The position numbers and the translations under genes are program-made. From an uncultured Bacilli bacterium (GTDB taxonomy: Bacteria; Bacillota_I; Bacilli_A; RF39; UBA660): a DNA stretch of 5,445 bases. Position 1 is the stretch's first letter. Each line of letters starts with the position of its first letter. Under the pieces are notes generated by a model. It saw nothing but the letters and a program-made list of their open reading frames with translations. It had not been told where the DNA came from and made no database searches. Shown piece by piece: positions 1 through 5,445 of this stretch. The stretch covers positions 1 through 5,445 of the forward strand of contig CANRAC010000069.1 of NCBI GenBank assembly GCA_947628495.1, read 5' to 3'.

Positions 1-1
1 A

Positions 2-3000
2 GCTGCTAATCATAATTTTGTGGAAAAAGAATTAGCTCAAGCTGAGATTTCTGTGACGCCAAATATTTATATCAAAGCGCAGTATTTGTCTAAAGATGCT
101 TATAAATATCCTAAAAAAAGCGAAATAATCTATGTTAATTACGAAATTGTCGTACCAACTGATTTAGGTAAAGCTACGGGAAATATGGTAAGTGGATTAA
201 CTATCAATGGATTAAATTATACGGCTTTAAGAACGAAAGCTAATGGGTCTTTAGCAACTTATACAGTATCGCTTAAAGTGCCTGATCAACCAGGTATTAC
301 TGACATAAAAACTACTAGAGTCATGTTCTTAGATGGTTCTATCTATGATGTAGCCGAAAAGAATTTAAAAGTTGATGTCCTAAGAGACAAGCCATACATT
401 GAAAACTTTAAGGTTGAAGAGGAAAATTATGATTTAAAAACTGTTAAGTTTAGTTTTGATATTAAAGAAGATGTTCCAGGGGAATTTAAAAATGGTCAAA
501 TTGTTTTAAATAACCAACAAACACAGTTGAATTTACAATTAGGTCATAATGTTGTTACTTTTGATAGTGTACCTGCTAACATTCCTTTACAACTAGAAGT
601 TCTAGCCGATTATGATTTGGATACTAATACTTTAACAACGGAAGATAATTATTATCTAAATGAGCCAATCTTTACTACAACTTATGGATTATACGATGAA
701 TCATTATATCAAAATGCCCAGATAAGTAATCTAAAAGCAATTAGTAAAAAAGACAATAAATACTTTGAAAAAGATGAAGAAATTAAATTAGTATGGGATT
801 TTGACGGTTTAGATCCAAAACTAAATACGGATATAGATAAAATTATTTATTTAGATAAAGAATATGCTGTAACTAAAGAAAATGGTGAATATTTTACTTA
901 TTTAGAAGGAACTGACAATGTTGGTTTACAAGAAATAACTATTTCCAATATCATTTTAAAAAGTGGTAAGGTCATGAAATTAACTAATCCTGCTAAATGT
1001 ACAGTTGAAATTTTAAAAGATACTCCACAGGTAAATAATTTCTCATATGAGGAAAAAGATAATACAATTACAATAGAAATGCAAAAAATAGATTCGGATC
1101 GTGCTTTAAATGGCAATCTTATCGTAAAGATTTTTGATGAAGATAATAAGCAAATAGGTAGCGATTATAAGTATGAGGATAAACCTATTAGCTTTAATAA
1201 AGATAAAAATATCGTCAGATATTACATAAAAGTATATGGTTCTTATGATCGAGATAGTGAAGAGGGTAATGCTAATAACTATTCAAATGCTTTATTATTA
1301 GATGAAGTAATATCATTTGCCGAAAATCGAATTGAGCTTAAAGATATAACTGATACAGTTTTATTTAAAAACGAAAATAATGTTGCGTCGGTAGTCGAAA
1401 GTGTAGATACTAATGATATCGAAAAAAATAAGAATAAATATTATGTAAAAATAACAATGAGCTCAATGCCCGATATTTACTGTAATATAAAAAGAGTAGA
1501 AATAAATGAAGATAATCATCTAATTTTAGTCTTAGATTATGATGGCCAAATTTCGGAAAATGGCAAAGAAGTCGAAGAATTAAAAATTGATTATGGTAAA
1601 GTGGAAGGAGAAAAGGCTACTAATGATGCCCGTCCGGAAACCTTTGCTTCATTAATTGAAAAAATTAAAGCTGACCCAAGTGGTGAATATATATTAGATC
1701 ACGATTTAGATGCAACAGGATTTGATGCTGAAACTAGCTATTTGATTGCAGAGACATTTTCCGGTACGCTAAACGGTCAAGGCCATGCCATTAAAAATTT
1801 AAATTTGGCTTTATTCCAAAAAACCGATGGCGCTACTATTAAAAATTTACGCTTTAATAACATCAAGTTAAAAGCCGATAGTAAAGGTTTAATAGCTGAG
1901 ACCGCATCTAAATCTGAAATTAGCGGTATACTTGTAGATTTCTTAGAACGCCGAAATGGTGTTAATGGTTCCGGAGCTTTAGTTGGTCAAGCAGATAATG
2001 GCACAGTCATATCACAATCTAAAGTCTCTAATTTACAATTCTATAATGGCACATATAACCAAGTAATTGGGGGAATAGTCGGACGTTTAAATAATGCTCA
2101 AGTTGAAAACTGCTATGTTACGGGTAGTATGGAAGCAGGCTGGCATTTTATTGGAGGTATAGCTGGTATTGCGGAAAATAATGCAGCAATTACTAACTGT
2201 TATACCAAGATTACCTTTGGATTCTCATTTGATGATAATGGCAATGGTGGCATAGCTGGCTCAAATGGAGTTAGCTTACAAAATAACGTTAGCTTAAGTA
2301 CAGGTAATTATGGATATGGCGTTGTTTCCGGTAAACCATTAGATAGTTCTACAAATAATTACCAATTAACCGAATCGAAATTTAATAAAAATGAAGGAGA
2401 AGCTTTTATAACCACTTCTCAAGCTGATATAAATGCCAATTTCTTTAAAGATAAAGCTAAGTTTACAGAAGATATTTGGGAATTACCTAATTCTAATTAT
2501 GATAATCCTCCGCTTCTAAAAATTGAAAAAACTTCTATTCCTAATAGTGATAGAATTAAAGAAAATGAGAAATATGATGAAAATAAAGAAATTCTTTATA
2601 AAAACTTATATTTACTAATGCCATTCTATGATAGCGAAAAGGTTGTTGTAAATGGGGAGAAAATTGAGGCAAATAATATTTTAAATCAACAAGAAATAGC
2701 CCATATAATTCCTCTTGATGAGAAAGGTAACTTAGTAACTTATTTAACCAAAACAGATTATAAAAAGATTAAGAAACTAAAATTAGTATTTAAAAACGAA
2801 CAAGTTAAAAGTTATAATGTGGTATTTGATAAATTAAATGGTTCCATAGTTGGTTATCGTATCAGTGATTTAAAAATAGATTATACTTATAATCATTATC
2901 TTATTGATGAAAATTCTTCTTTAGTTAACAATCTTTTAGCTTATTTGGAAGAATTAGATTATACAAATGATTTAGATCCTTTAACAACGGTTAATGATAG

Positions 3001-5002
3001 TAGATTATATCGCGATCATTATAATGAAGTAACTAAATATGAATTAAAAGAGTTCTTGTTAAAATATTTAACTAACAGTAATCAAACAGCCGGAGAAGGC
3101 GAAATAGCCAAATATATTGAACAAACTTTAAAAGAAAATGATAAATTAAAGAAAGTATTATATGTCTATAATTATTTAAGTCGTTGGTATAATGTTGATA
3201 TTAACGGTATCAAGTTACACGATTTTACCTTCTTTAATATGACAGGCTTTAATAGTATTTTAAATCCGGATGATATTACCTTAAATTTCTTAGCTTATGA
3301 AGCTAACTTTGAAACTGATCATACTAATAATACTTACAATCGAATCTTTAAACCATATACAAATATAACGGATGTCACTCAATACATTGAATATTTGATT
3401 AAGATTTTTAAAGATAATGCTACCACAGCAGATAGTTGGTTTGCGGATACTTTCCAAGGATATTTATTAGAATTGAATATTGATGATCGTGCCGATATTA
3501 CTTATACCGCATGGTCACATATTAGAAGTACATGGCAAAATTATGCCTTAGTAATTTTAACTTTACCGAAAAATTCGACTTATATTCTTTCTAGTCCAAC
3601 CCAATTCTTAATTGGTTCTGAACGTACTTATGTGGCAAATCCGGATACGAAAGAAGGAGCAGAAGCTTTAGATAAGTTAATTAGAGAATATGCTGTAAAA
3701 GTAAAAACTTATTACACTACGGCTTCAAAAATTATCCAAGATGCTAAATATTTTAATGCTATTCACAATATTCAAATTGATCATCGTTTTACCAAAGATG
3801 AAAATGGTCAAAATACATATCAAAGTCCATATGTTACTGAAGAAGGGTTCCATAAAAACTTCTCTGAGCCATTGTATCAATTTACTAATGATAATGGCAC
3901 AGCCGCCGGAGCTAATGGTTCTCAAGTAAAATATGTTGCTTATTCCGCTTTAACTGCATATGGCACATGGTCTCATGAAAGTGCCCATAACCAAGATGCG
4001 CGATTATTCTTACTAAATAATGGTCGTCGTTGGAATGCTGGAGGCGAAGATTATGCAGATGGTAACTTATCTCAAAGATGGTCTAGTGGCGAAATAAGTA
4101 TGAATATTAGTATCGAATATGATGAGCAAAATAAAAATAATATTTCGACAAACTTATCACCAAGTCGAATAGACTCACCGCAAAAAATTCATGATTTCTA
4201 TAATAAATTATTTGATACTTATTACATTCTTGATTATTTGGAAGCCCAAGCGTTTGTCCAACTTACGAAAGAAGAACAAGCAGCCGTAGCTTTTAAGATT
4301 TCGTATAAAAATATTGATAGTGCGGATGAATCTCAAAAATATAAAACTACGCAATATAGTAAAATTAGTGCTGAAGAAATAGGCAATATGAATCTAATGG
4401 GTAAAGGTTTAGGAATGAATGCCGTCGAAAGCTTATATGATAACATGTTAACTGTTTATCCTGGAATGCCTAGTGCCGGTACTTACTTTGGTGATAATAA
4501 GTATGGAGCGGAGAAATTACAAAAAACTCGCTGGTATGCGCCATATAATGATTATGGTCGTCCAGATTCATACAGTCTTAAATTATTTGCTTATGAAATG
4601 CTAGGATATAAAGGTTATGTCGATGGTTATGTGGAATACTATAGTAACATTCATGCCGATGCCAATGGCGTAAAAACTGATTTAATGGCATTAAAGAAAA
4701 TAACTGGTAATGATAATATAACCTTTAAACAATATCGTATGGATCGTTTTAAACAAGCAGAAGGTAAATTAGCATATATTAATTATCTTGATGCTAATAC
4801 ATTTGTTAAGGATATGTATCAAGCTTTAAAACAGGATGCACAAAATATAATAGCTGGAGCTAATAATGCTGATCAATTAGCAAATAGTTCTAAAGTTAAA
4901 ATGGATGCTTATTATGCTGTTAAAAACGGAACTAATGATTTTGTTGATAGCATTTATTCAGCAACTCCACAACGTACTATTAATAATTTTAAAATAAACT
5001 AG
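2..5002 (+). CDS. Large surface/secreted M26-family zinc metalloprotease (ZmpB/IgA1-protease-like), 5'-truncated
   Basis: The frame is open from the window edge (first full codon at 2) to TAG at 5000-5002, giving 1,666 residues with no frameshift. The GTG at 20 lies inside this frame without a recognisable ribosome site, so the true start, signal peptide and any N-terminal anchor lie outside. Numbering from the codon at 2: residues 14-540 are beta-rich repeated modules, about 585-790 hold GLUG-like repeats, and about 850-1666 are the M26 catalytic region. That region opens with LMPFYD (nt 2615-2632), as in pneumococcal Zmp proteins. The zinc site is H1325-E1326-S-A-H1329 (nt 3974-3988), with E1349 (nt 4046) as probable third ligand; the following NNGRR, the WYAPYNDYGRPDS stretch (from about nt 4532) and LKKITG (from about nt 4691) also resemble the family as I recall it. 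Known relatives are cell-surface or secreted proteases cutting IgA1, mucin-type or other host proteins. The substrate here cannot be read from sequence. No C-terminal LPXTG is present; streptococcal members carry theirs near the N-terminus. Confidence 0.9.
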   Translation, partial: AANHNFVEKELAQAEISVTPNIYIKAQYLSKDAYKYPKKSEIIYVNYEIVVPTDLGKATGNMVSGLTINGLNYTALRTKANGSLATYTVSLKVPDQPGITDIKTTRVMFLDGSIYDVAEKNLKVDVLRDKPYIENFKVEEENYDLKTVKFSFDIKEDVPGEFKNGQIVLNNQQTQLNLQLGHNVVTFDSVPANIPLQLEVLADYDLDTNTLTTEDNYYLNEPIFTTTYGLYDESLYQNAQISNLKAISKKDNKYFEKDEEIKLVWDFDGLDPKLNTDIDKIIYLDKEYAVTKENGEYFTYLEGTDNVGLQEITISNIILKSGKVMKLTNPAKCTVEILKDTPQVNNFSYEEKDNTITIEMQKIDSDRALNGNLIVKIFDEDNKQIGSDYKYEDKPISFNKDKNIVRYYIKVYGSYDRDSEEGNANNYSNALLLDEVISFAENRIELKDITDTVLFKNENNVASVVESVDTNDIEKNKNKYYVKITMSSMPDIYCNIKRVEINEDNHLILVLDYDGQISENGKEVEELKIDYGKVEGEKATNDARPETFASLIEKIKADPSGEYILDHDLDATGFDAETSYLIAETFSGTLNGQGHAIKNLNLALFQKTDGATIKNLRFNNIKLKADSKGLIAETASKSEISGILVDFLERRNGVNGSGALVGQADNGTVISQSKVSNLQFYNGTYNQVIGGIVGRLNNAQVENCYVTGSMEAGWHFIGGIAGIAENNAAITNCYTKITFGFSFDDNGNGGIAGSNGVSLQNNVSLSTGNYGYGVVSGKPLDSSTNNYQLTESKFNKNEGEAFITTSQADINANFFKDKAKFTEDIWELPNSNYDNPPLLKIEKTSIPNSDRIKENEKYDENKEILYKNLYLLMPFYDSEKVVVNGEKIEANNILNQQEIAHIIPLDEKGNLVTYLTKTDYKKIKKLKLVFKNEQVKSYNVVFDKLNGSIVGYRISDLKIDYTYNHYLIDENSSLVNNLLAYLEELDYTNDLDPLTTVNDSRLYRDHYNEVTKYELKEFLLKYLTNSNQTAGEGEIAKYIEQTLKENDKLKKVLYVYNYLSRWYNVDINGIKLHDFTFFNMTGFNSILNPDDITLNFLAYEANFETDHTNNTYNRIFKPYTNITDVTQYIEYLIKIFKDNATTADSWFADTFQGYLLELNIDDRADITYTAWSHIRSTWQNYALVILTLPKNSTYILSSPTQFLIGSERTYVANPDTKEGAEALDKLIREYAVKVKTYYTTASKIIQDAKYFNAIHNIQIDHRFTKDENGQNTYQSPYVTEEGFHKNFSEPLYQFTNDNGTAAGANGSQVKYVAYSALTAYGTWSHESAHNQDARLFLLNNGRRWNAGGEDYADGNLSQRWSSGEISMNISIEYDEQNKNNISTNLSPSRIDSPQKIHDFYNKLFDTYYILDYLEAQAFVQLTKEEQAAVAFKISYKNIDSADESQKYKTTQYSKISAEEIGNMNLMGKGLGMNAVESLYDNMLTVYPGMPSAGTYFGDNKYGAEKLQKTRWYAPYNDYGRPDSYSLKLFAYEMLGYKGYVDGYVEYYSNIHADANGVKTDLMALKKITGNDNITFKQYRMDRFKQAEGKLAYINYLDANTFVKDMYQALKQDAQNIIAGANNADQLANSSKVKMDAYYAVKNGTNDFVDSIYSATPQRTINNFKIN
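41..1620 (+). repeat. Two and a half diverged beta-rich modules in the protease N-terminal region
   Basis: At the protein level a module of about 210 residues is repeated. One copy runs from about 41 to 715 and the second from about 716 to 1319. A third, apparently partial copy runs to about 1620. The clearest alignment is VDVLRDKPYIENFKVEE (nt 371 on) against VEILKDTPQVNNFSYEE (nt 1004 on), 633 nt apart. Each is followed by alternating hydrophobic/polar strands and a YD-D (YDLDTN, YDRDSE) segment. The third copy contains KYYVKITMSSMPDIY, resembling the repeated N-terminal domains of streptococcal Zmp proteases as I recall them. DNA identity between copies is low, so the duplication is old. 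Inferred role: stalk or ligand-binding spacer holding the catalytic part away from the cell. Confidence 0.6.
1757..2345 (+). repeat. GLUG-like repeat block in the protease
   Basis: The segment begins with FSGTLNGQGHAIKNL (nt 1757), the usual opening of a GLUG-type beta-helix region. Four turns follow, each starting with a Gly-rich motif: GALVGQ at 1973, GGIVGR at 2069, GGIAGI at 2153 and GGIAGS at 2246, spaced 28 to 32 residues apart. Two turns end in a matching NCYVTG / NCYTK sequence. GLUG repeats are known in M26 proteases and other surface proteins, where they sit between N-terminal domains and the peptidase domain, as here. Their exact function is not established; a folded spacer or substrate-recognition segment is likely. 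Confidence 0.8.
3974..4048 (+). other. Zinc-binding catalytic motif HExxH...E of the M26 peptidase
   Basis: His (3974), Glu (3977) and His (3986) form HESAH, and Glu at 4046 lies twenty residues after the second His. This is the spacing of the M26 family, where two His and the distal Glu hold zinc and the Glu of HExxH acts as general base. Family members I recall usually read HEMTH; here Met-Thr is replaced by Ser-Ala at the non-ligand positions, so activity should be retained. Asn-Gln-Asp after the motif and the NNGRR turn before the third ligand also follow the family pattern. Confidence 0.88.
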
Positions 5003-5020
5003 CTTTTACGCTAGTTTTAT
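4996..5020 (+). terminator. Short intrinsic terminator overlapping the protease stop codon
   Basis: AAACTAGC (4996-5003) pairs perfectly with GCTAGTTT (5010-5017) around a six-base TTTTAC loop, and the 3' arm runs into TTTT. The TAG stop of the protease (5000-5002) lies inside the 5' arm. The stem has only four G/C bases per two arms and the T tract is short, so termination may be partial. The mirrored A-rich 5' flank means it could also work weakly on the other strand. Confidence 0.6.
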
Positions 5021-5022
5021 CA

Positions 5023-5038
5023 TGTATAAAAATATACA
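5023..5038. promoter_or_regulatory. Perfect 16-bp palindrome TGTATA-N4-TATACA, possible operator
   Basis: TGTATA (5023-5028) and TATACA (5033-5038) are perfect inverted repeats around AAAA. The size and symmetry suit a dimeric helix-turn-helix repressor, and the site lies about 30 bp upstream of an extended -10 box at 5065-5073. A/T-rich palindromes also arise by chance in DNA of this composition, so this is tentative. Confidence 0.3.
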
Positions 5039-5052
5039 AAAAATCATTTAAA

Positions 5053-5102
5053 ACTGTGTATATTTGTTATAAAATGCACAATATTTTGTAAAATACTGTG
5101 TA
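5053..5102. repeat. Direct repeats ACTGTGTA flanking a 9-bp dyad
   Basis: ACTGTGTA occurs at 5053-5060 and 5095-5102, 42 bp apart, close to four helical turns. Between them TTATAAAAT (5067-5075) and ATTTTGTAA (5083-5091) form a dyad, one G-U pair if transcribed, around GCACAAT. The arrangement overlaps the extended -10 candidate, so regulator binding here could control it. No known operator was recognised. Confidence 0.35.
5065..5073 (+). promoter_or_regulatory. Candidate extended -10 promoter (TGT-TATAAA)
   Basis: TG at 5065-5066, one base, then TATAAA at 5068-5073 matches an extended -10 box; transcription would begin near 5080. No good TTGACA-like -35 is seen 16-18 bp upstream (CATTTA at 5045), which extended -10 promoters tolerate. 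It could drive the small basic ORF at 5146 and/or a leader of nearly 300 nt for the gene at 5375. Confidence is limited because such boxes are common in A/T-rich DNA. Confidence 0.3.
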
Positions 5103-5123
5103 ATAATGGATAAAAAGTAATCT

Positions 5124-5129
5124 TATAAT
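5124..5129 (+). promoter_or_regulatory. Consensus -10 box TATAAT without a clear -35
   Basis: A perfect TATAAT lies at 5124-5129, but the best-placed upstream hexamer (TAATAA, 5101-5106) is a poor -35 and there is no TG extension. A start near 5136 would give a leader that still includes the hairpin at 5226-5275 and the ribosome-site hairpin before 5375. Confidence 0.2.
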
Positions 5130-5145
5130 ACAGGGAAATGTTAAA

Positions 5146-5295
5146 ATGTGCTTCAGAACAATTATAAATATACGAAAAATTAAAATTTGCCGAAAATTTA
5201 ATGCAAAAATTAAAAAATTGCTTAAACAAAAAAGGAATTATTGTAGAAAAATAATTGCAAAAATTCTTTTTTTGTCTTTTGCTATTAAAATTTAA
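5146..5295 (+). CDS. Possible 49-residue strongly basic amphipathic peptide, unrecognised
   Basis: ATG at 5146 opens 49 codons ending at TAA 5293-5295. The product starts MCFRTII and contains 11 Lys, 5 Arg and no Asp or Glu, with Cys at 2, 15 and 33. Residues 20-41 (AKIKKLLK... to KIIAKIL) place Ile/Leu at 22, 25, 26, 36, 37, 40 and 41, with Tyr/Cys at 32-33, a spacing that suits an amphipathic helix resembling cationic membrane-active peptides. A weak ribosome-site-like AGGGA lies at 5132-5136. Against it: A-rich DNA readily encodes Lys/Ile-rich strings, a long hairpin occupies codons 27-44, and the opposite strand is also open over 5044-5229. It is not recognised as any known family. Alternatives are a chance ORF or an untranslated leader. 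Confidence 0.25.
   Translation: MCFRTIINIRKIKICRKFNAKIKKLLKQKRNYCRKIIAKILFLSFAIKI
5226..5280 (+). terminator. Long A/T-rich hairpin with T-rich 3' side; possible terminator or attenuator
   Basis: Bases 5226-5239 pair without a gap to 5262-5275 (14 pairs, one G-U), and after an A/A mismatch six weaker pairs extend it (5241-5246 with 5255-5260). The 3' arm contains seven T and is followed by CTTTT (5276-5280). This has the shape of a terminator for any transcript begun in 5080-5140, but G+C in the stem is very low. If the ORF at 5146 is real the hairpin lies within its coding sequence, so both interpretations cannot be fully right. Confidence 0.4.
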
Positions 5296-5302
5296 ATATG
5301 CT
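5272..5302 (+). promoter_or_regulatory. Weak candidate promoter just before the leader of the 5375 gene
   Basis: TTGTCT (5272-5277) and TATGCT (5297-5302) each match the sigma-70-type boxes at four of six bases, but the 19-bp spacer is long. A start near 5309 would give a leader of about 65 nt made almost entirely of the helices ahead of the gene at 5375. Listed because a promoter for that gene is expected; no strong one is visible. Confidence 0.18.
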
Positions 5303-5303
5303 A

Positions 5304-5367
5304 ATCTTCTTCTGGATGCACAAGATCTCTAGGCAAGAGCTTTCCTAAACATTATAGTTAGGAGGCT
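5304..5367 (+). promoter_or_regulatory. Structured 5' leader that buries the ribosome binding site (possible switch)
   Basis: Three helices follow one another with almost no unpaired joint: ATCTT 5304-5308 with AAGAT 5322-5326; CTCT 5327-5330 with AGAG 5336-5339; and a hairpin of 5338-5350 with 5357-5367. The last includes TTCCTAA pairing with TTAGGAG, so the GGAGG ribosome site (5361-5365) is wholly in the stem around loop ATTATA, with one bulged T and one bulged A. An alternative pairing of TAGG 5330-5333 with CCTA 5344-5347 would break this stem and free the ribosome site. The stretch is richer in G/C than its surroundings. It matches no riboswitch class I can name; an RNA thermometer, protein-binding leader or new ligand switch are all possible. 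Confidence 0.45.
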
Positions 5368-5374
5368 AATAATT

Positions 5375-5445
5375 ATGCGTGAGAATAATTTCACACAATT
5401 AATTATTGTGTTTCTCTTTATAATAATCATTTTACTTATAAAATA
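5375..5445 (+). CDS. Start of a membrane-anchored protein, 3'-truncated by the window edge
   Basis: ATG at 5375 follows GGAGG (5361-5365) at a spacing of nine bases, the best ribosome site in the window, which supports this start. The 23 visible residues read MRENNFTQ and then an uninterrupted hydrophobic run of Leu, Ile, Val and Phe to LLIK. Such a sequence is an N-terminal signal anchor or the single segment of a small membrane protein; the positive inside rule cannot decide orientation from one Arg and one Lys. The window ends after TA of the next codon, so it might stop there (TAA/TAG) or continue. Function is not recognisable. Confidence 0.6.
   Translation, partial: MRENNFTQLIIVFLFIIIILLIK
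5381..5416 (+). other. Inverted repeat inside the first codons of the 5375 gene
   Basis: ACACAAT (5393-5399) pairs with ATTGTGT (5405-5411) around TAATT, and GAGAA (5381-5385) pairs with TTCTC (5412-5416) beyond a seven-base bulge. In mRNA this places a second hairpin directly after the start codon, next to the one covering the ribosome site, and as DNA it could be an operator. It may also be a by-product of the codons of the hydrophobic segment. Confidence 0.35.

Noticed and set aside
20..22. GTG at 20 as the start of the protease
   Set aside because: The same frame is open to the window edge, no ribosome binding site precedes the GTG, and no signal peptide follows it; it is best read as an internal Val codon.
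898..1116. 72-codon open frame on the minus strand
   Set aside because: Lies entirely antisense to the protease coding sequence, with no ribosome site or recognisable domain.
3725..3929. Overlapping 66-codon minus-strand and 62-codon plus-strand open frames
   Set aside because: Both are shadows within the catalytic region of the protease, whose frame is strongly supported by family motifs.
2..5002. Naming the gene iga or zmpB
   Set aside because: Only family membership is supported; the substrate is not readable from sequence and the N-terminus, which helps separate subgroups, is missing.
2..5002. Mycoplasma-type genetic code (TGA as Trp)
   Set aside because: Trp is written TGG throughout the long gene and there is no in-frame TGA.
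5138..5167. Nine-codon frame (ATG TTA AAA ...) as a leader peptide
   Set aside because: The purine-rich AGGGA is immediately next to its ATG, too close to act as a ribosome site, and no run of regulatory codons is present.
5044..5229. 61-codon minus-strand open frame in the intergenic region
   Set aside because: Starts with TTG, has no ribosome site, and encodes a Phe/Ile/Asn-rich string expected from the complement of A-rich DNA; it crosses the operator-like repeats and promoter candidates.
1..5445. tRNA, rRNA, CRISPR array, insertion sequence or attachment site
   Set aside because: No cloverleaf, conserved rRNA segment, regularly spaced identical repeats, transposase fragment or terminal inverted repeat was seen.

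Overview
The window looks like a piece of a low-GC, Gram-positive-type genome (Bacillota or a walled-bacterium relative such as Mycoplasmatota/Bacilli gut lineages). This rests on the strongly A+T-rich DNA (roughly 30% G+C by eye), A/T-ending codons, Lys/Asn/Asp/Ile/Tyr-rich protein, a good GGAGG ribosome binding site near the right end, and a zinc metalloprotease family known mainly from Streptococcus, Gemella and relatives. TGG encodes Trp and no in-frame TGA occurs in the long gene, so nothing suggests the Mycoplasma code. The genus cannot be fixed from this window.

Layout. Positions 2-5002 (+) are the 3' 1,666 codons of a giant surface or secreted protein whose N-terminus lies to the left of the window. 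It carries duplicated beta-rich modules, then a block of GLUG-like repeats, then a complete C-terminal catalytic region of the M26 (ZmpA/B/C, IgA1-protease-like) zinc metalloprotease family. The zinc site is HESAH, followed by Glu twenty residues after the second His. The stop codon sits inside a small hairpin that is probably the terminator.

Positions 5003-5374 are an unusually structured, very A+T-rich intergenic region. It holds a 16-bp operator-like palindrome, a direct repeat flanking a dyad that overlaps an extended -10 box, and a possible 49-codon ORF for an extremely basic, Asp/Glu-free amphipathic peptide. It also holds a 14-bp hairpin with a T-rich 3' arm, and a compact set of helices that would bury the Shine-Dalgarno sequence of the next gene.

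Positions 5375-5445 (+) are the first 23 codons of a second gene, cut by the window edge, beginning with a single hydrophobic membrane segment.

How the parts relate. The protease probably acts outside the cell on host or environmental protein. The right-hand gene is separated from it by a terminator-like hairpin and a leader of its own, so it is likely a separately regulated unit. The strongest candidate for something undescribed is the 5300-5374 leader, where two competing pairings could expose or hide the ribosome binding site. The basic-peptide ORF is the second candidate, and chance is a serious alternative for it.
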